Positions 52,407-63,022 of a DNA stretch of 64,000 nt are shown piece after piece. This DNA comes from Anaerolineales bacterium UBA6055. Its GTDB lineage: Bacteria; Chloroflexota; Anaerolineae; Aggregatilineales; Phototrophicaceae. A program made the translations under genes and the position numbers. Where the stretch lies: contig DIYL01000055.1 of the NCBI GenBank assembly GCA_002428985.1, positions 162,327 to 226,326 of the forward strand, read 5' to 3'. The notes beneath the pieces were generated by a model. That model made no database searches. It was given only the letters and a program-made list of their open reading frames with translations, and was not told the DNA's origin. Position 1 is the first letter of the stretch. Each line of letters begins with the position of its first letter.

Positions 52407-53414
52407 TTAGCTTGCACCATATAATCGGGCGGCTTTGTTGTCGAGAACATCTTCGATTGCTTGCATTACATCATCTGTCAGTTGAGGAATAACATCCAAT
52501 GTCTCAAAATTTTCTTCAACTTGGGACACGCGTGATGCACCCGTAATAACCGTGCTGACATTCGGATTCTTCAAGCACCATGCTAGCGCAAGTTTTGGCA
52601 TCGTTGTACCAAGGTCATCAGCAATCGGCGCCAGTTTTTGGACTTTTGCAATTCGTGCTTGTCCGTCTTCACTTTCGACCATTGCCTTCAGCCACTCATA
52701 GCCGGGGACGTTGACACGGCTATCATCAGGGATACCATTATTGTACTTACCTGTGAGCAATCCACTGGCTAATGGTGACCAAATAGTCGTGCCTAGACCG
52801 ATATTATCCACATGATAAAGGCGTTCATATTCATTTTCGACACGATAGCGATGGAACATATTATATTGTGGTTGTTCCATCGTCGGTGGAATCAGGCCAT
52901 ATTCACGTGCAACAGCATAGGCTTCCATGAGTTCTTGTGATGACCATTCACTTGTACCCCAATAGAGTACATCACCTCGTTGGATAAGTTCTGTCATTGC
53001 ACGAACAGTCTCTTCGATCGGTACTTCTTTATCAGGGCGATGGCAGAAATACAAATCGAGATAATCGCATTGTAGGCGTTCAATGGCTTGATATGCTGCT
53101 TCGTAAACATGCTTGCGCGATAGACCCCGTTGCGTTGGTTTTGGATCTTTTACAGCACCTGCGAATACTTTACTGGAGACGATATAACTATCCCGTCGCC
53201 AGCCTGATTTTTGTAACGCTTCGCCCATAATGGTTTCAGCTTGCCCTTTAGCATAGGCTTCTGCATTATCAAAAAAATTACAGCCACGATCATACGCCGC
53301 AGCCATGATTTCGAGCGCTTCATCAACACCATATTGTTGACCGAATGTCACCCACGCACCAAAACTAAGCGCGCTAACTTTCAACCCCGATTTACCTAAT
53401 CGACGATATTCCAT
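52407..53414 (-). CDS. Aldo/keto reductase
   Basis: The 335-residue enzyme has the catalytic tetrad Asp49, Tyr54, Lys82 and His125 in FFDNAEAY, SSKVF and YFCHRPD. The sequence resembles the potassium-channel beta-subunit / YghZ-like group. It reduces carbonyl compounds with NADPH. The C-terminus is complete. No operon partner is obvious. Confidence 0.92.
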   Translation of the reverse strand: MEYRRLGKSGLKVSALSFGAWVTFGQQYGVDEALEIMAAAYDRGCNFFDNAEAYAKGQAETIMGEALQKSGWRRDSYIVSSKVFAGAVKDPKPTQRGLSRKHVYEAAYQAIERLQCDYLDLYFCHRPDKEVPIEETVRAMTELIQRGDVLYWGTSEWSSQELMEAYAVAREYGLIPPTMEQPQYNMFHRYRVENEYERLYHVDNIGLGTTIWSPLASGLLTGKYNNGIPDDSRVNVPGYEWLKAMVESEDGQARIAKVQKLAPIADDLGTTMPKLALAWCLKNPNVSTVITGASRVSQVEENFETLDVIPQLTDDVMQAIEDVLDNKAARLYGAS

Positions 53415-53520
53415 AATGTAAGATCATCCTATCAATGATTTGTATTTAATATATTGGCGCAATTACCCTAACATAGAGGCCAAGAGGATTGAATACTTTA
53501 GGGGGATGTTTCATCAACTG

Positions 53521-55029
53521 TTAAGGTGTATAGTCATCGGGTTGCCGTGCTTTACCGAGAACTGCATATCCTGTCTGTCCATTGACCAGCCCAATTCTAA
53601 TATCATCATCTTTTTCCACCAATGTCGCAATCCAAACCGGCATCAAGACCAGTTGAAATGTTGTCGCATTCATAATCGACCAGCGATGCGAGACTTCCAC
53701 CATACTCTTGTTATCTTCTTGTAGGACGCGTTTAAGATAACTCCTTACTTCAAGCGATGCTTTATCAAAGTCAATCTGATAGATTTCTGCAGAATTTCGT
53801 GCTAACACGGATGGAGCATACGATTGGACAGTCGATAAATCAAACCGATTAATTTTGTTGAGTAACTTAGGTGAGGGTGATAGAACCGCAGGAACATTGA
53901 AATAAACAGTGTTTTGATATTGGCTAGAATCTACAGTTTGGGCACGACCTATTGCTGTTTTAAATTGGGTTGGTTTTGATGTGCCAAGTGGAATTTTGAA
54001 AACCCAAAACGGTAGAAAAACACCTGTGAATGTCGCTTCTTTGACACTGGATTCGACGAATAAACCCTTAAACCGTTCCCATCGTTCAAATAATCGTGCG
54101 TGAATGGCCTGTTCGGCCTGATCTTTAGGAACAGTAAATGGAATGACACCATCTGGTTGACGAAATGATCCCAGTTCATCTTCGATAAGAATATGTTTCG
54201 ATCCACAGTAGAGACAGTAGTCACCAAGTTGATTGTCTTTTAGAGTACGGTTTGCACCACAACGATTACAATGAATAATACGTTCCTGAATTACCCATTT
54301 GACACCACGCCCCTTTTGTTGCCATAGACCTTGTGTAAATACATCCCCATGCTGAACTTCATCAGATGTGGGTTCTTGAATATGCCCACAATACGCACAT
54401 TCAACATGTCCGGTAATAGGGTGGGTTGTCATATGTCCACCGCATATCAGGCACGACAAGATGACAGTAGGCGAGTCCATAGCATCCTCAACAAATTTTG
54501 TCTCGACATCTCCACCAGAGTGCAGAGCAGTTTCTAACTGGGTGAGAGAAATACGTCCGTCGAGGTACATCATCTCCACAATTGCTTCTGGTTGATTAAT
54601 GATTTTTTTGAGATGTTTACGTTGTTCGGCTTCATCTGTAAGCAATCGACCTAACCACAGATGGGCTTCGATAAAACTAGGATCTAGTTCTAATGCACGA
54701 TAGAGATCTACAATTGCTTCATCCCATTCACGCTTTTCGATATGCGCCAATGCCGACTCATATCTAGAAATGCCCCATTTCGATACCGTATCCCGATAAC
54801 GTATATACCATGAGACAGTCTTAAAATTGCGCAAGTCACGGATGTCTTTTGTATCTTTTTGTATATTGAATTCTTCTACATCTACAGATCCAATTGGAGC
54901 ATCCGCGCGCCAATCACATAGTTGGCATATCACATGATTATCAGCATCACGGGTTAAACCTTCAGGCGCACCACAATCGGGGCAGACATGTTGTTCCTGA
55001 CGCGGTTGAAGTGGACGTATCATAGACAT
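53521..55029 (-). CDS. Zinc-ribbon protein with TPR segment
   Basis: The 502-residue cytosolic protein has three CxxC-x(14-16)-CxxC zinc ribbons: Cys16/19/35/38, Cys193/196/211/214 and Cys254/257/272/275. A helical TPR-like stretch lies at 88-135. The C-terminal 210 residues (PDGVIPFTVPKDQAEQAI, FTGVFLPFWVFK, LVLMPVWIATLV, VNGQTGYAV) match a widespread family of unknown function that is often annotated loosely as a PriA-like helicase, for which no helicase motif is seen. A GAGG site lies before the ATG. Confidence 0.8.
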   Translation of the reverse strand: MSMIRPLQPRQEQHVCPDCGAPEGLTRDADNHVICQLCDWRADAPIGSVDVEEFNIQKDTKDIRDLRNFKTVSWYIRYRDTVSKWGISRYESALAHIEKREWDEAIVDLYRALELDPSFIEAHLWLGRLLTDEAEQRKHLKKIINQPEAIVEMMYLDGRISLTQLETALHSGGDVETKFVEDAMDSPTVILSCLICGGHMTTHPITGHVECAYCGHIQEPTSDEVQHGDVFTQGLWQQKGRGVKWVIQERIIHCNRCGANRTLKDNQLGDYCLYCGSKHILIEDELGSFRQPDGVIPFTVPKDQAEQAIHARLFERWERFKGLFVESSVKEATFTGVFLPFWVFKIPLGTSKPTQFKTAIGRAQTVDSSQYQNTVYFNVPAVLSPSPKLLNKINRFDLSTVQSYAPSVLARNSAEIYQIDFDKASLEVRSYLKRVLQEDNKSMVEVSHRWSIMNATTFQLVLMPVWIATLVEKDDDIRIGLVNGQTGYAVLGKARQPDDYTP

Positions 55030-55146
55030 AATCGCATCCTCATTTTACAGAGAGTCAAACCCAGTATAATACGATTTACGACAAAATAAGCAAAACAGAT
55101 CATAATAAGCCACTAATCCATTATGCTCATTCCCGTTTAGTCACAT

Positions 55147-56160
55147 CTACTCCACAATTGTCTCTAAGACAAGTTCCATCAAGTCAATACTGTTATCTAA
55201 GATCAGGTTGGCATTAATCGCATTTGCATATGCCGTTCGGATTTCAACTTGTGTATATACACCGCAGCGTTGCATCGCTTCAATCGAGGCATTTAAATCC
55301 TCAATCGCTGTCGGAACAAGTCGATTAGCCCGTCGCAGTTCGGGCAATTCAAATAAATCTTGCTGAGTCAGCGAGAATAGCGGAAATCCCGATGCGCGTG
55401 GATTACATGGGATCGTCAATCCCTCAGTTAACTGTGACCAGAATGACGCCACTTCGGCTGCCTCATCTCTGATTGGCGTCGCGTATGCGATGAAGCGTTC
55501 AGCTTGTGCGCGTTGGATAGCAGGCGGTATGATCGCTAACGGTGACAATAAGCTACTTTCCAATGTCTCGTCAACAGGCACATTGCCCACACCAGCAGGT
55601 GTATTAAGGAGGAATTCTGCTACCCAACCGACTTGCCCTAAGTAGTTGACCTTTAGCCAAAAGTTATCCGGTGTACGCGTGAGCACTGGGATCGTCCGTT
55701 GTGCCGGAATCGTTGTAATTTCCGAGGCAGTTAAGAGTGGGTCGGTGCGTAATACGGCTTCCGTCAAGACAATCGTCGAAATACCTGTGTCAATTACAGG
55801 TGCATCGGCAATCATGCCAGTGGATAAATCGGTGATCGGTAATGCAGTTTGGTCAAACATATATGAGAAGAAATCACGCGCGACCCAACCTGCATTGGTA
55901 TCTTTAGACGGGCGTTGTACTTCAAACCATGTGCCATCAATATTGCGTCCAACTGCATAGACAATATCGGATTCAAATAATGACCCAACGCGCTCGGCAT
56001 CAATTGTCGGCAGTTGACGTATATTCAAACTATCAACCACAACGCGCATCATAAAATCACTGGGAATCAGTTCCTCAGATTGGCTAGCGACTTGTTCTTG
56101 TGCATTGATCACAGTAATCGAAAAGATTACACATAGTAAACAGAATAATCTGCGTAACAT
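55147..56160 (-). CDS. Secreted bacterial SH3-domain protein
   Basis: The 337-residue protein has a signal peptide ending VINA before Gln-Glu. Two SH3b-like domains follow: VVDSLNIRQLPTIDAERVG...VYAVGRNIDGTWFEV...AGWVARDFF (about 36-105) and VLRTDPLLTASEI...NFWLKV...GWVAEFL (about 130-188). The C-terminal third is helical with paired cysteines and shares its design with the 62153 and 63023 proteins. SH3b domains bind peptidoglycan or other cell-wall polymers. One-base overlap with the upstream gene shows an operon. Confidence 0.85.
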   Translation of the reverse strand: MLRRLFCLLCVIFSITVINAQEQVASQSEELIPSDFMMRVVVDSLNIRQLPTIDAERVGSLFESDIVYAVGRNIDGTWFEVQRPSKDTNAGWVARDFFSYMFDQTALPITDLSTGMIADAPVIDTGISTIVLTEAVLRTDPLLTASEITTIPAQRTIPVLTRTPDNFWLKVNYLGQVGWVAEFLLNTPAGVGNVPVDETLESSLLSPLAIIPPAIQRAQAERFIAYATPIRDEAAEVASFWSQLTEGLTIPCNPRASGFPLFSLTQQDLFELPELRRANRLVPTAIEDLNASIEAMQRCGVYTQVEIRTAYANAINANLILDNSIDLMELVLETIVE

Positions 56161-56897
56161 TATTCACCCCCTAACGTCATTGGATCAGGATACTCAAATG
56201 TCCCACCCGTTTCCAAAAGGCAAATTTGTTGCCAACTACTACGGAAGGTATCTCTTGCCCAATACGGCGCAACCCGCCATGTATAGGTGCCGTACTCACG
56301 CCGACTCCTTAGTTTTTCGGCGAGAATCGTTACATCTGTATCTTCAGAATCAAACGCAGTCCGTCGTTGCGATGGCGAAATCACAATCACACTATAGACA
56401 TTTGCGCCTTCAAGCTCTGGGAATGTCACATTAATGTCGACATCTGCTGTTAAAATGTCAGAGTCTTGGGTATATTCCCCGATCCAACGATCACAAATAT
56501 TATCGGACAGGTCAAATACTTCGGGGACACGTCCGTTACCATTGCGGGGGAGTCGTCGCCCTGTGGGTGGAATCGAATTAAATGGAATGCTCGTACGGAT
56601 TAACCGCGCATATACCCAAGCGCTTTCGCCTGCTAGGTCAATCTCAAGCCATTGGTCACCGTTCCAGCGAAAGAAAAAATCGCCACGCCGTCCCAAAATC
56701 GTCACCGAGCTATGAATCGGCAATTGCGCGACAATCGTATACGCAAAGTCAGGCCCTACATATACAGTCGCACCATCAACCGAAACAATGCCTGTAATCA
56801 ATTCACCACTTTCCGCCGCTAATGGATCACCAGGTGGTTGTGCAAAGGCTGTTGGTATCATTAATGCCATGAGTAATAAACAAAGTACACTGCGCAT
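56160..56897 (-). CDS. Secreted SH3-domain protein
   Basis: The 245-residue protein has a signal peptide ending AFA before Gln-Pro. An SH3b domain (about 40-105: VDGATVYVGPDFAYTIVAQLPIHSSVTILG...WLEIDLAGESAWVYARLI) is followed by a beta-rich domain of about 120 residues with cysteines near 133 and 230. The second domain differs from that of the neighbours. It lies directly downstream of the periplasmic-binding-type protein gene (33 bases) and overlaps the next SH3 gene by one base. Confidence 0.85.
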   Translation of the reverse strand: MRSVLCLLLMALMIPTAFAQPPGDPLAAESGELITGIVSVDGATVYVGPDFAYTIVAQLPIHSSVTILGRRGDFFFRWNGDQWLEIDLAGESAWVYARLIRTSIPFNSIPPTGRRLPRNGNGRVPEVFDLSDNICDRWIGEYTQDSDILTADVDINVTFPELEGANVYSVIVISPSQRRTAFDSEDTDVTILAEKLRSRREYGTYTWRVAPYWARDTFRSSWQQICLLETGGTFEYPDPMTLGGE

Positions 56898-56930
56898 AAA
56901 CTTATCTCCGATTTCACTAATAAGAAGCGA

Positions 56931-58163
56931 TTATGGATTGATACAACCATCTTGGTCTTGAATTACGGCCCGGTCTCGCCATGTCACAAGTGTTTCCTCT
57001 ATTTCGCAGTTAGCTAGTGCTGATGGCAAGACAGTACAAAATTGCCCACTTTGATTTTGTTGCACGACTAAAGAAGCCAGTTCGTTCGTCCCACTATCAG
57101 AATTAATCTCTAAACCTTCGCCCATTAATCCATCGCCTATATCAGCAAACGCTTGAGAGATGGCTTCCCGAATTGTTTCTGTAGATACTGTATCATCTAT
57201 TTGTGGTAACACATAATTCATCAGCATATAGACACCGGATGCTGTCAGATGTGCGCGTTCATCAGGAGATACGTCATATTCGGATTCATAATTCGTAGCA
57301 AATGTGTCGAAAATGAGGTTATCGGGTTGAGTCATAGCAAACCGATGAATCGTAATGAGTCCGTCACTTCTACCTAATCGTTCGCATAAGTCATCGCTGT
57401 AGCCCGGATCACCAACATTGATCCAACCGGCAACATTTGCATCCGCATTGCGCATTGCAAACCACAAAGAATCGGCAATTGTTTGGAATGTCGCTAACAC
57501 CACAACATCAATTTCTTGACGACGGATTGATACAGCTATATCTGATGCACTAATTGATTCATCATGTGTATTTTCAATCACGATATTTTCACCAAGCATT
57601 GAATTGATACCCTCTGCAATTCCGGCAGACCGTTCACGTTCATTATATATCAGTGCGATCCGAGCATCATCTCCATAGGTGTTACGTATAAATTCTGCAA
57701 CATTTAAACCGCGCTGAACGCTATTGTTCGTCACCGAAAAAGCGGATACACCCCCATCGGCAATTCCGTCAGTTGTTTCCCAGAATATAATATCCAATTC
57801 CTGCGTTGTGTTTGCAATTCCATTACCTATAGCGATACTACCGCCACCAACAATTAACTGCACATCATGCTCATCAGTCAATCGTTGCACGGCTTGGACG
57901 GCAGTATCATAATCTTCGGCAAATTCACTGACCCATTCAATTTTATTCTGGGTACAATCATTCATTGTTTGCGCCATCATCCATGCCCCGCGATGGAAAT
58001 CGCCACGATTTGGCATAATGAAGGTATCCGACGGAAAAACCAACCCGATGGTTATCGTCGGTAGATCATCTACAACACCCTCACATACATCAGATTGTGC
58101 GCCAACGACACTTATAGTCAGACAAAAAAATATACCTATAAAGAGAATACTTAGAATTCGCAT
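56931..58163 (-). CDS. Solitary Leu/amide-type extracellular binding protein (Peripla_BP_6 fold)
   Basis: The 410-residue product has a signal peptide ending SVVGA before Gln. ITIGLVFPSDTFIMPNRGDFHRGAWMMAQTMND and LIVGGGSIAIGNGIANTTQ match the type I periplasmic-binding fold. The ATG at 58163 has GGGGGG upstream and is preferred to one four codons earlier. No permease or ATPase genes accompany it; its operon partners are two SH3-domain proteins. It may therefore act as a surface receptor or a scavenger instead of an importer subunit. No lipobox. Confidence 0.85.
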   Translation of the reverse strand: MRILSILFIGIFFCLTISVVGAQSDVCEGVVDDLPTITIGLVFPSDTFIMPNRGDFHRGAWMMAQTMNDCTQNKIEWVSEFAEDYDTAVQAVQRLTDEHDVQLIVGGGSIAIGNGIANTTQELDIIFWETTDGIADGGVSAFSVTNNSVQRGLNVAEFIRNTYGDDARIALIYNERERSAGIAEGINSMLGENIVIENTHDESISASDIAVSIRRQEIDVVVLATFQTIADSLWFAMRNADANVAGWINVGDPGYSDDLCERLGRSDGLITIHRFAMTQPDNLIFDTFATNYESEYDVSPDERAHLTASGVYMLMNYVLPQIDDTVSTETIREAISQAFADIGDGLMGEGLEINSDSGTNELASLVVQQNQSGQFCTVLPSALANCEIEETLVTWRDRAVIQDQDGCINP

Positions 58164-58316
58164 CAGTCCCCCCACAAAAGATTCACCAATACACTTAGTA
58201 TATGCGATTCCTCACCCCAGACATGTATCAGTGGACTAACGTAGTGCTGGCGTAGATGCGCCGTAGGGTAATTTCGATTATGATTAAGTTAGGGAATTAG
58301 CCGATGGGGAGCTTCT

Positions 58317-61300
58317 ATGAAGAACAAAGTTTTTACGCTTATATCCAGCCTTACCCTCTTCATTATCTTGAGTTTGTTTGTTTCGTTGTTAAGTGTCGCC
58401 CAAAACAGTGAAGAACAACCGCCTCGTTTTTCGTTTAGAGTCGATAGTGAAATTGGTCGCGCATTACCACGTCAGATAATTTATGATCCTAATTATGATC
58501 GCTATGCTGTCGTTGATGCATACAATCGTTTGTTACTCGTCGATGCACCAACATTCGAAACACAACACGTTTTATATGAATTCGGACAATATAACGATAT
58601 TTTGTTTAGCAATGATGGCAATTGGTTCGCGCTAGCTATCGAACAACGCATTGAATTATATGATGCGAATAGCGGTGAATTGGTGTCAAGTCTCACAGAT
58701 TTGAGTTCAGCATTGCATGTCGTTGGTCCATTATCGTTTTCGCGCGATGACAATTTACTGAAATTTGAGGGAGTTTATCCCGTCCCGCGTAGTTTGCGTG
58801 TTAGAGAAAATCAAACGCAAAATGTCCCGTGGCTCTGGAATTTAACCGCCGCTAGAAATGAAGGTGAATCCACTTTCCCAAGAGGTTTGGAAGCGTGGCA
58901 ATTCTTCGATTATCGCAATGGATTTGTGTTAGGTCCAAATGATCAAATTATCGCCGCCTTACCCGGTCGTTTACAAGTTGTGGATGCCAATACAATCGAA
59001 CAACAATTCGATATTCCAACAGATCGTTATGAGGCTGATCCGATGCGGGTTTGGACAAGTTTGCGTGATGATAAGATATACATCCGCCCAACCAACCAAA
59101 GCACGTTGATCCAAGTTGATACCGAACGACAAATCTTAGCCGAAACACCGCTTAATCAGAGGTTAACTGAAACTGATCTCGAACTTTTAAGTGGGATTGA
59201 ACTGAGTATTCAAGCCAGAGTGATCGGTGGTAACAACACAGACCCACTTAAGCGGATATTGCTGGGTAATGGGGAAAACCAACGTAGACGTTATGGTTCT
59301 GGCACATTGACTGTTACACTAATCGATCTGATTCTCCCACCGACAACATCCGAAGATAATGTCGTCGCATTCCTGTATGTCTATAATGAAAATACAGAAA
59401 CCGGTATGTTTGAAATGCGCACGGCAGGCTCTCAGATGATCCTCAATCATGATGAAACTGAGTTGTTGGTTCGTACCAACAGTGGCAACTCGGAGCAACT
59501 CATTGCATATGACATCGCCACCGGACAACGCATACGGCAGTTAGTCCCGTCGTTACGGGGCATCGGCGCGTACAACCGCAACAACAAAAATCGTGTGCTT
59601 GCATTTAATGATACTGGCGAGATCCTCATCAGTGATTTCCAACGTTATGACAGTGCAACATTTGATGTTCTAGCTGAGGACTTACGTTATTCACGGAGTT
59701 TTAACCGATTCTTCTTCACCGATGATGCAGTCAATCTCATTACACTCAGTGGTAATGAATGGCGCGTATGGGATCGCATTACGGGGGAAGTCAAACGTCG
59801 AGAAGTATTGAACCTAACAGGAAATATCATCCGAGATTCTGATGACGGATTCCGCTTTTTGACACAATTTTCCAATCAGACTAGAGGAACCGGAGTCGAA
59901 ATCGTTGATTTACAAAATTCGGCTGATGGTGTGCCGTATGATAATATCGGCGAAGGTATCACACGCCAATCCGTTACATTTACTACAGTTCCCGGTAGCA
60001 ATATTGACCGTATCATTCCATCGCCAGACTGGCAACACTATCTTGTCACATATTCGATCAACGCATGGGGTGAATATGCGCCCGGTAATCAAATCGCGCT
60101 CTATAGTCTGACAGATGGATTATTATGGTGGGTTGTAGGCGACGATTTATCACCACCAAATGACCGCCTTTATGGCTGGGTCGATAATGACAATGTGTTC
60201 ATATATGGCACAGGTTTTTCGGTGGATCAACCAGCACGTGTGTTTGGTGCAGATTATGATGAATCGGGCTTACCACAATGTATTGTTGACCGCTTCCCCG
60301 AACGCGTTGATGAGTGGATAGACTTATGGGAACGCTTGGTCTTTAGGATGCGGAATGACCAACTACATGACCTCACATTGCGCATGTGTGCTGATGTACC
60401 GGATACCATCGCAGAAGCTGAAAATTTCTTAATACCAACAGCAACGCCGATTCCAGTGACTGTCACACCTATCCGCATTGAAGGTGTCCCCGTTTGTTTG
60501 ACAGCACGTTATCCCAACGAAACCGATAAATATGCTCAACTATGGCGAGACATTACAACGGGGTTGAGTGATGCAGAAATTGAAGAAACCGAATCACTAA
60601 TCTGTGAGGGCATCGGCGAGATTCCAGAACGTTTCACATCGGTTGATGGGGAATTCCTTGAACAGACAATGCTCATCAATGTTCACACAGGTGAACGATC
60701 TACGGGCGCATTTGAACCGATAGAAGATAATCGTATTTCAACTGCACCGATTCAAATTGAATTCGAAAAACAAACACAACGAAGTTTAGGGCAATTTATC
60801 CTATCGCCAGATCGCAACCTCGTTGCATCCTCTAGCTTACCGGGCGAGTTGGTGGTGTATGAGCTGGTTACATCGCTCGACACATTGCTTGCCGAAGCAA
60901 CTGCAACCGCACAGGTGGGCACCAATGCTCGCAACTTGATAGGAGCGGCACCGTCGTTTACGCCAACCTTCAACCCGATTGGGACACCCCAGCCGACACT
61001 CACACCGACAATGTTACCCACTGCGGTTCCATTACCAGATCAAATTGTTAATATGCCAAGAATCGGTGAAGTCGTTGATTTATGTCCATCGGAGACCTTG
61101 TTTACACTTGATAATCCGCCGGATAGTTATGCCCCAACAGGTATAATTATTGGCTCTGTGTCTGGTGATTCATTATGGACTGCTAACCCGATCACAGGTG
61201 AACGAGCGCCAGATGAAACTGTTCCGCCATGCGGTGAGGGTGTAGATTGCCAGTTTTCCATAGATAGAGAATGGATACTGATTACACAACCAAACTTAGC

Positions 61301-62150
61301 TTATGTGATCCGACCCGATGGCACGGACAACCGTCGTTTATTTGGAAGCGATGATCCTGAGGAATTTGTGTTTGTACCGCCGATGAAATGGATCGCAGGC
61401 GATGTTCTTGAGTATCCTGTACAAATTGAAGTCGAACTAGCAGATGGCAGGACGCAATTCGTTGAAGCGATCCAGTGGAACATCATTGGGGTATTCCCTG
61501 ACCCTGACCCATGGATTCCGAGTGCATCGGTGAATGAATTGCCAACTGAAATTTTGACACGACAGAATAACGGGCAATTAGCCGTGGTTAGAACGCTATT
61601 CAGCACAGGTACAGGACCAGGTTATAAGTATTACCTATACGACTTCGAGACCGATACATATGAGCTATTGGCGCGATCAGATAGCGCAGCAGTTCGATTC
61701 CGGTGGTTACCGTTTGGCGAACGATTTGTGTATAGCTTCAATGTGGATGCACGAACACCGAATTATTATCTCTGGAGTGAGGATGCAGGATTCCGATCAC
61801 TGCCACTTAATTTTGGAGGTACGATGTCGACTGAAGGACGTTACTTCGCCAGAAGTACCGACCGCCGCGCACAGCAGATTGAAATCTTTGATAGTCAAAC
61901 AGGGTTAACCCGTACTTATTGTCTACCAGAAACAGGTGCACGCTTGTATCAAGGTGGGTTTGAATTTTCACCGGACAGCAAATATGTAGCATTATTAGCA
62001 CCATTGCCAAAAGACGAAGATGTCGAAGGTATTGGACAACATGTACTCATTCTCAACATCGAGACGGGTGAAGTTGTAGATTTGACAACAGGCTTTACTA
62101 ATGTTGTGGTCTGGGCAAAAGACTTCGGCACATATGGTGATGGAGACTAA
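58317..62150 (+). CDS. Large secreted beta-propeller-like protein
   Basis: The 1277-residue protein has a signal peptide (about 1-32, before Gln). Repeating beta blades of WD40-like type occupy residues 40-640 (for example NDILFSNDGNWFALAIEQRIELYDANSG). Two small Cys-containing modules around 650-700 and 725-765 share C-(I/L)-x-x-R-(F/Y)-P and LW-x-x-(I/L). Pro/Thr linkers near 705 and 880 (TPIPVTVTPI, TPTFNPIGTP) split the chain, and another propeller-like part runs from 920 to the end (FSPDSKYVALLAPL). No membrane anchor is seen. GGGGAG lies before the ATG. It begins the rightward arm of the surface locus. Confidence 0.85.
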   Translation: MKNKVFTLISSLTLFIILSLFVSLLSVAQNSEEQPPRFSFRVDSEIGRALPRQIIYDPNYDRYAVVDAYNRLLLVDAPTFETQHVLYEFGQYNDILFSNDGNWFALAIEQRIELYDANSGELVSSLTDLSSALHVVGPLSFSRDDNLLKFEGVYPVPRSLRVRENQTQNVPWLWNLTAARNEGESTFPRGLEAWQFFDYRNGFVLGPNDQIIAALPGRLQVVDANTIEQQFDIPTDRYEADPMRVWTSLRDDKIYIRPTNQSTLIQVDTERQILAETPLNQRLTETDLELLSGIELSIQARVIGGNNTDPLKRILLGNGENQRRRYGSGTLTVTLIDLILPPTTSEDNVVAFLYVYNENTETGMFEMRTAGSQMILNHDETELLVRTNSGNSEQLIAYDIATGQRIRQLVPSLRGIGAYNRNNKNRVLAFNDTGEILISDFQRYDSATFDVLAEDLRYSRSFNRFFFTDDAVNLITLSGNEWRVWDRITGEVKRREVLNLTGNIIRDSDDGFRFLTQFSNQTRGTGVEIVDLQNSADGVPYDNIGEGITRQSVTFTTVPGSNIDRIIPSPDWQHYLVTYSINAWGEYAPGNQIALYSLTDGLLWWVVGDDLSPPNDRLYGWVDNDNVFIYGTGFSVDQPARVFGADYDESGLPQCIVDRFPERVDEWIDLWERLVFRMRNDQLHDLTLRMCADVPDTIAEAENFLIPTATPIPVTVTPIRIEGVPVCLTARYPNETDKYAQLWRDITTGLSDAEIEETESLICEGIGEIPERFTSVDGEFLEQTMLINVHTGERSTGAFEPIEDNRISTAPIQIEFEKQTQRSLGQFILSPDRNLVASSSLPGELVVYELVTSLDTLLAEATATAQVGTNARNLIGAAPSFTPTFNPIGTPQPTLTPTMLPTAVPLPDQIVNMPRIGEVVDLCPSETLFTLDNPPDSYAPTGIIIGSVSGDSLWTANPITGERAPDETVPPCGEGVDCQFSIDREWILITQPNLAYVIRPDGTDNRRLFGSDDPEEFVFVPPMKWIAGDVLEYPVQIEVELADGRTQFVEAIQWNIIGVFPDPDPWIPSASVNELPTEILTRQNNGQLAVVRTLFSTGTGPGYKYYLYDFETDTYELLARSDSAAVRFRWLPFGERFVYSFNVDARTPNYYLWSEDAGFRSLPLNFGGTMSTEGRYFARSTDRRAQQIEIFDSQTGLTRTYCLPETGARLYQGGFEFSPDSKYVALLAPLPKDEDVEGIGQHVLILNIETGEVVDLTTGFTNVVVWAKDFGTYGDGD

Positions 62151-62152
62151 GC

Positions 62153-62968
62153 GTGCGATGGAGTTGGCGATACACATGTATCTTTGTTTGGTTGCTTATG
62201 GTAACCACAATTATTAACGCACAAAATAAATCAAACATCGCAGATGTATATGTCACAACCCAAGACTATGCCAATCTGCGCCTTGGTCCGGGTGAGAATT
62301 GGGACATTATGGCAACACTTGACTATGATATGACGTTTCGGGCAGTAGGACGAAGTCATGATGGGCGGTGGATACAAATTATGTATCATGGAGATGTTAA
62401 CCGTCCTGATGCAACAATTGAGGGCATTACTTATGGTTGGGTTGCATATTCGCTTCTAGTTTGGACAGGGGATATTTATGAATTACCACGAGATGGTGTA
62501 CGGACTGTCACATGGGCACGCCCAGCATATTCAGGTCGTACTGCACAATATTATAGTTTTCCATCAGGGCGTATTTTTATCCGATTGCAACGAATTGTGG
62601 AAACAAACAAACTCTACTGGCAAACAATTTCGCAACGTTGGTATGACCTAGAAGCTGGCTTTCAAACAACATGTAATGATATACCACCTTTAGCGGTGAT
62701 AGAAGCAAACACATTCTCTACGAATAATTTGACTGACGAAGCAAGATTTCTACCAGTTATTGCAGCACTTGATGGTGTGGTTGACAATATGAACCGCGCA
62801 ATACATCTTCTAGGAGATATATGTAATCAAAATGAATCTGATCGTTTTGCAACACCGGAAGATGTCATGTTAGCAATTGAGTATATTGATCAAGCAAATC
62901 GACAACTCAATCTCGTACAACTGTTTCTAGTACCATTACAAGAACAGCATATCTTATTGAGCAATTGA
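62153..62968 (+). CDS. Secreted SH3-domain protein, paralogue A
   Basis: The 271-residue protein starts at GTG 62153, two bases after the preceding stop, with a signal peptide ending IINA before Gln-Asn. An SH3b domain (about 33-100: VTTQDYANLRLGPGENWDIMATLDYDMTFRAVGRS...WIQI...YGWVAYSLL) is followed by a helical domain with ISQRWYDLEAGFQTTCND, IPPL and DQANRQLNLVQLF. The second domain recurs in the next gene and, more weakly, in the 55147 protein. Confidence 0.85.
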   Translation: MRWSWRYTCIFVWLLMVTTIINAQNKSNIADVYVTTQDYANLRLGPGENWDIMATLDYDMTFRAVGRSHDGRWIQIMYHGDVNRPDATIEGITYGWVAYSLLVWTGDIYELPRDGVRTVTWARPAYSGRTAQYYSFPSGRIFIRLQRIVETNKLYWQTISQRWYDLEAGFQTTCNDIPPLAVIEANTFSTNNLTDEARFLPVIAALDGVVDNMNRAIHLLGDICNQNESDRFATPEDVMLAIEYIDQANRQLNLVQLFLVPLQEQHILLSN

Positions 62969-63022
62969 TATAAGTCCTAAGAAATAAAACCTATTATCTC
63001 TTAGTGATGAGGGGAAATCATC

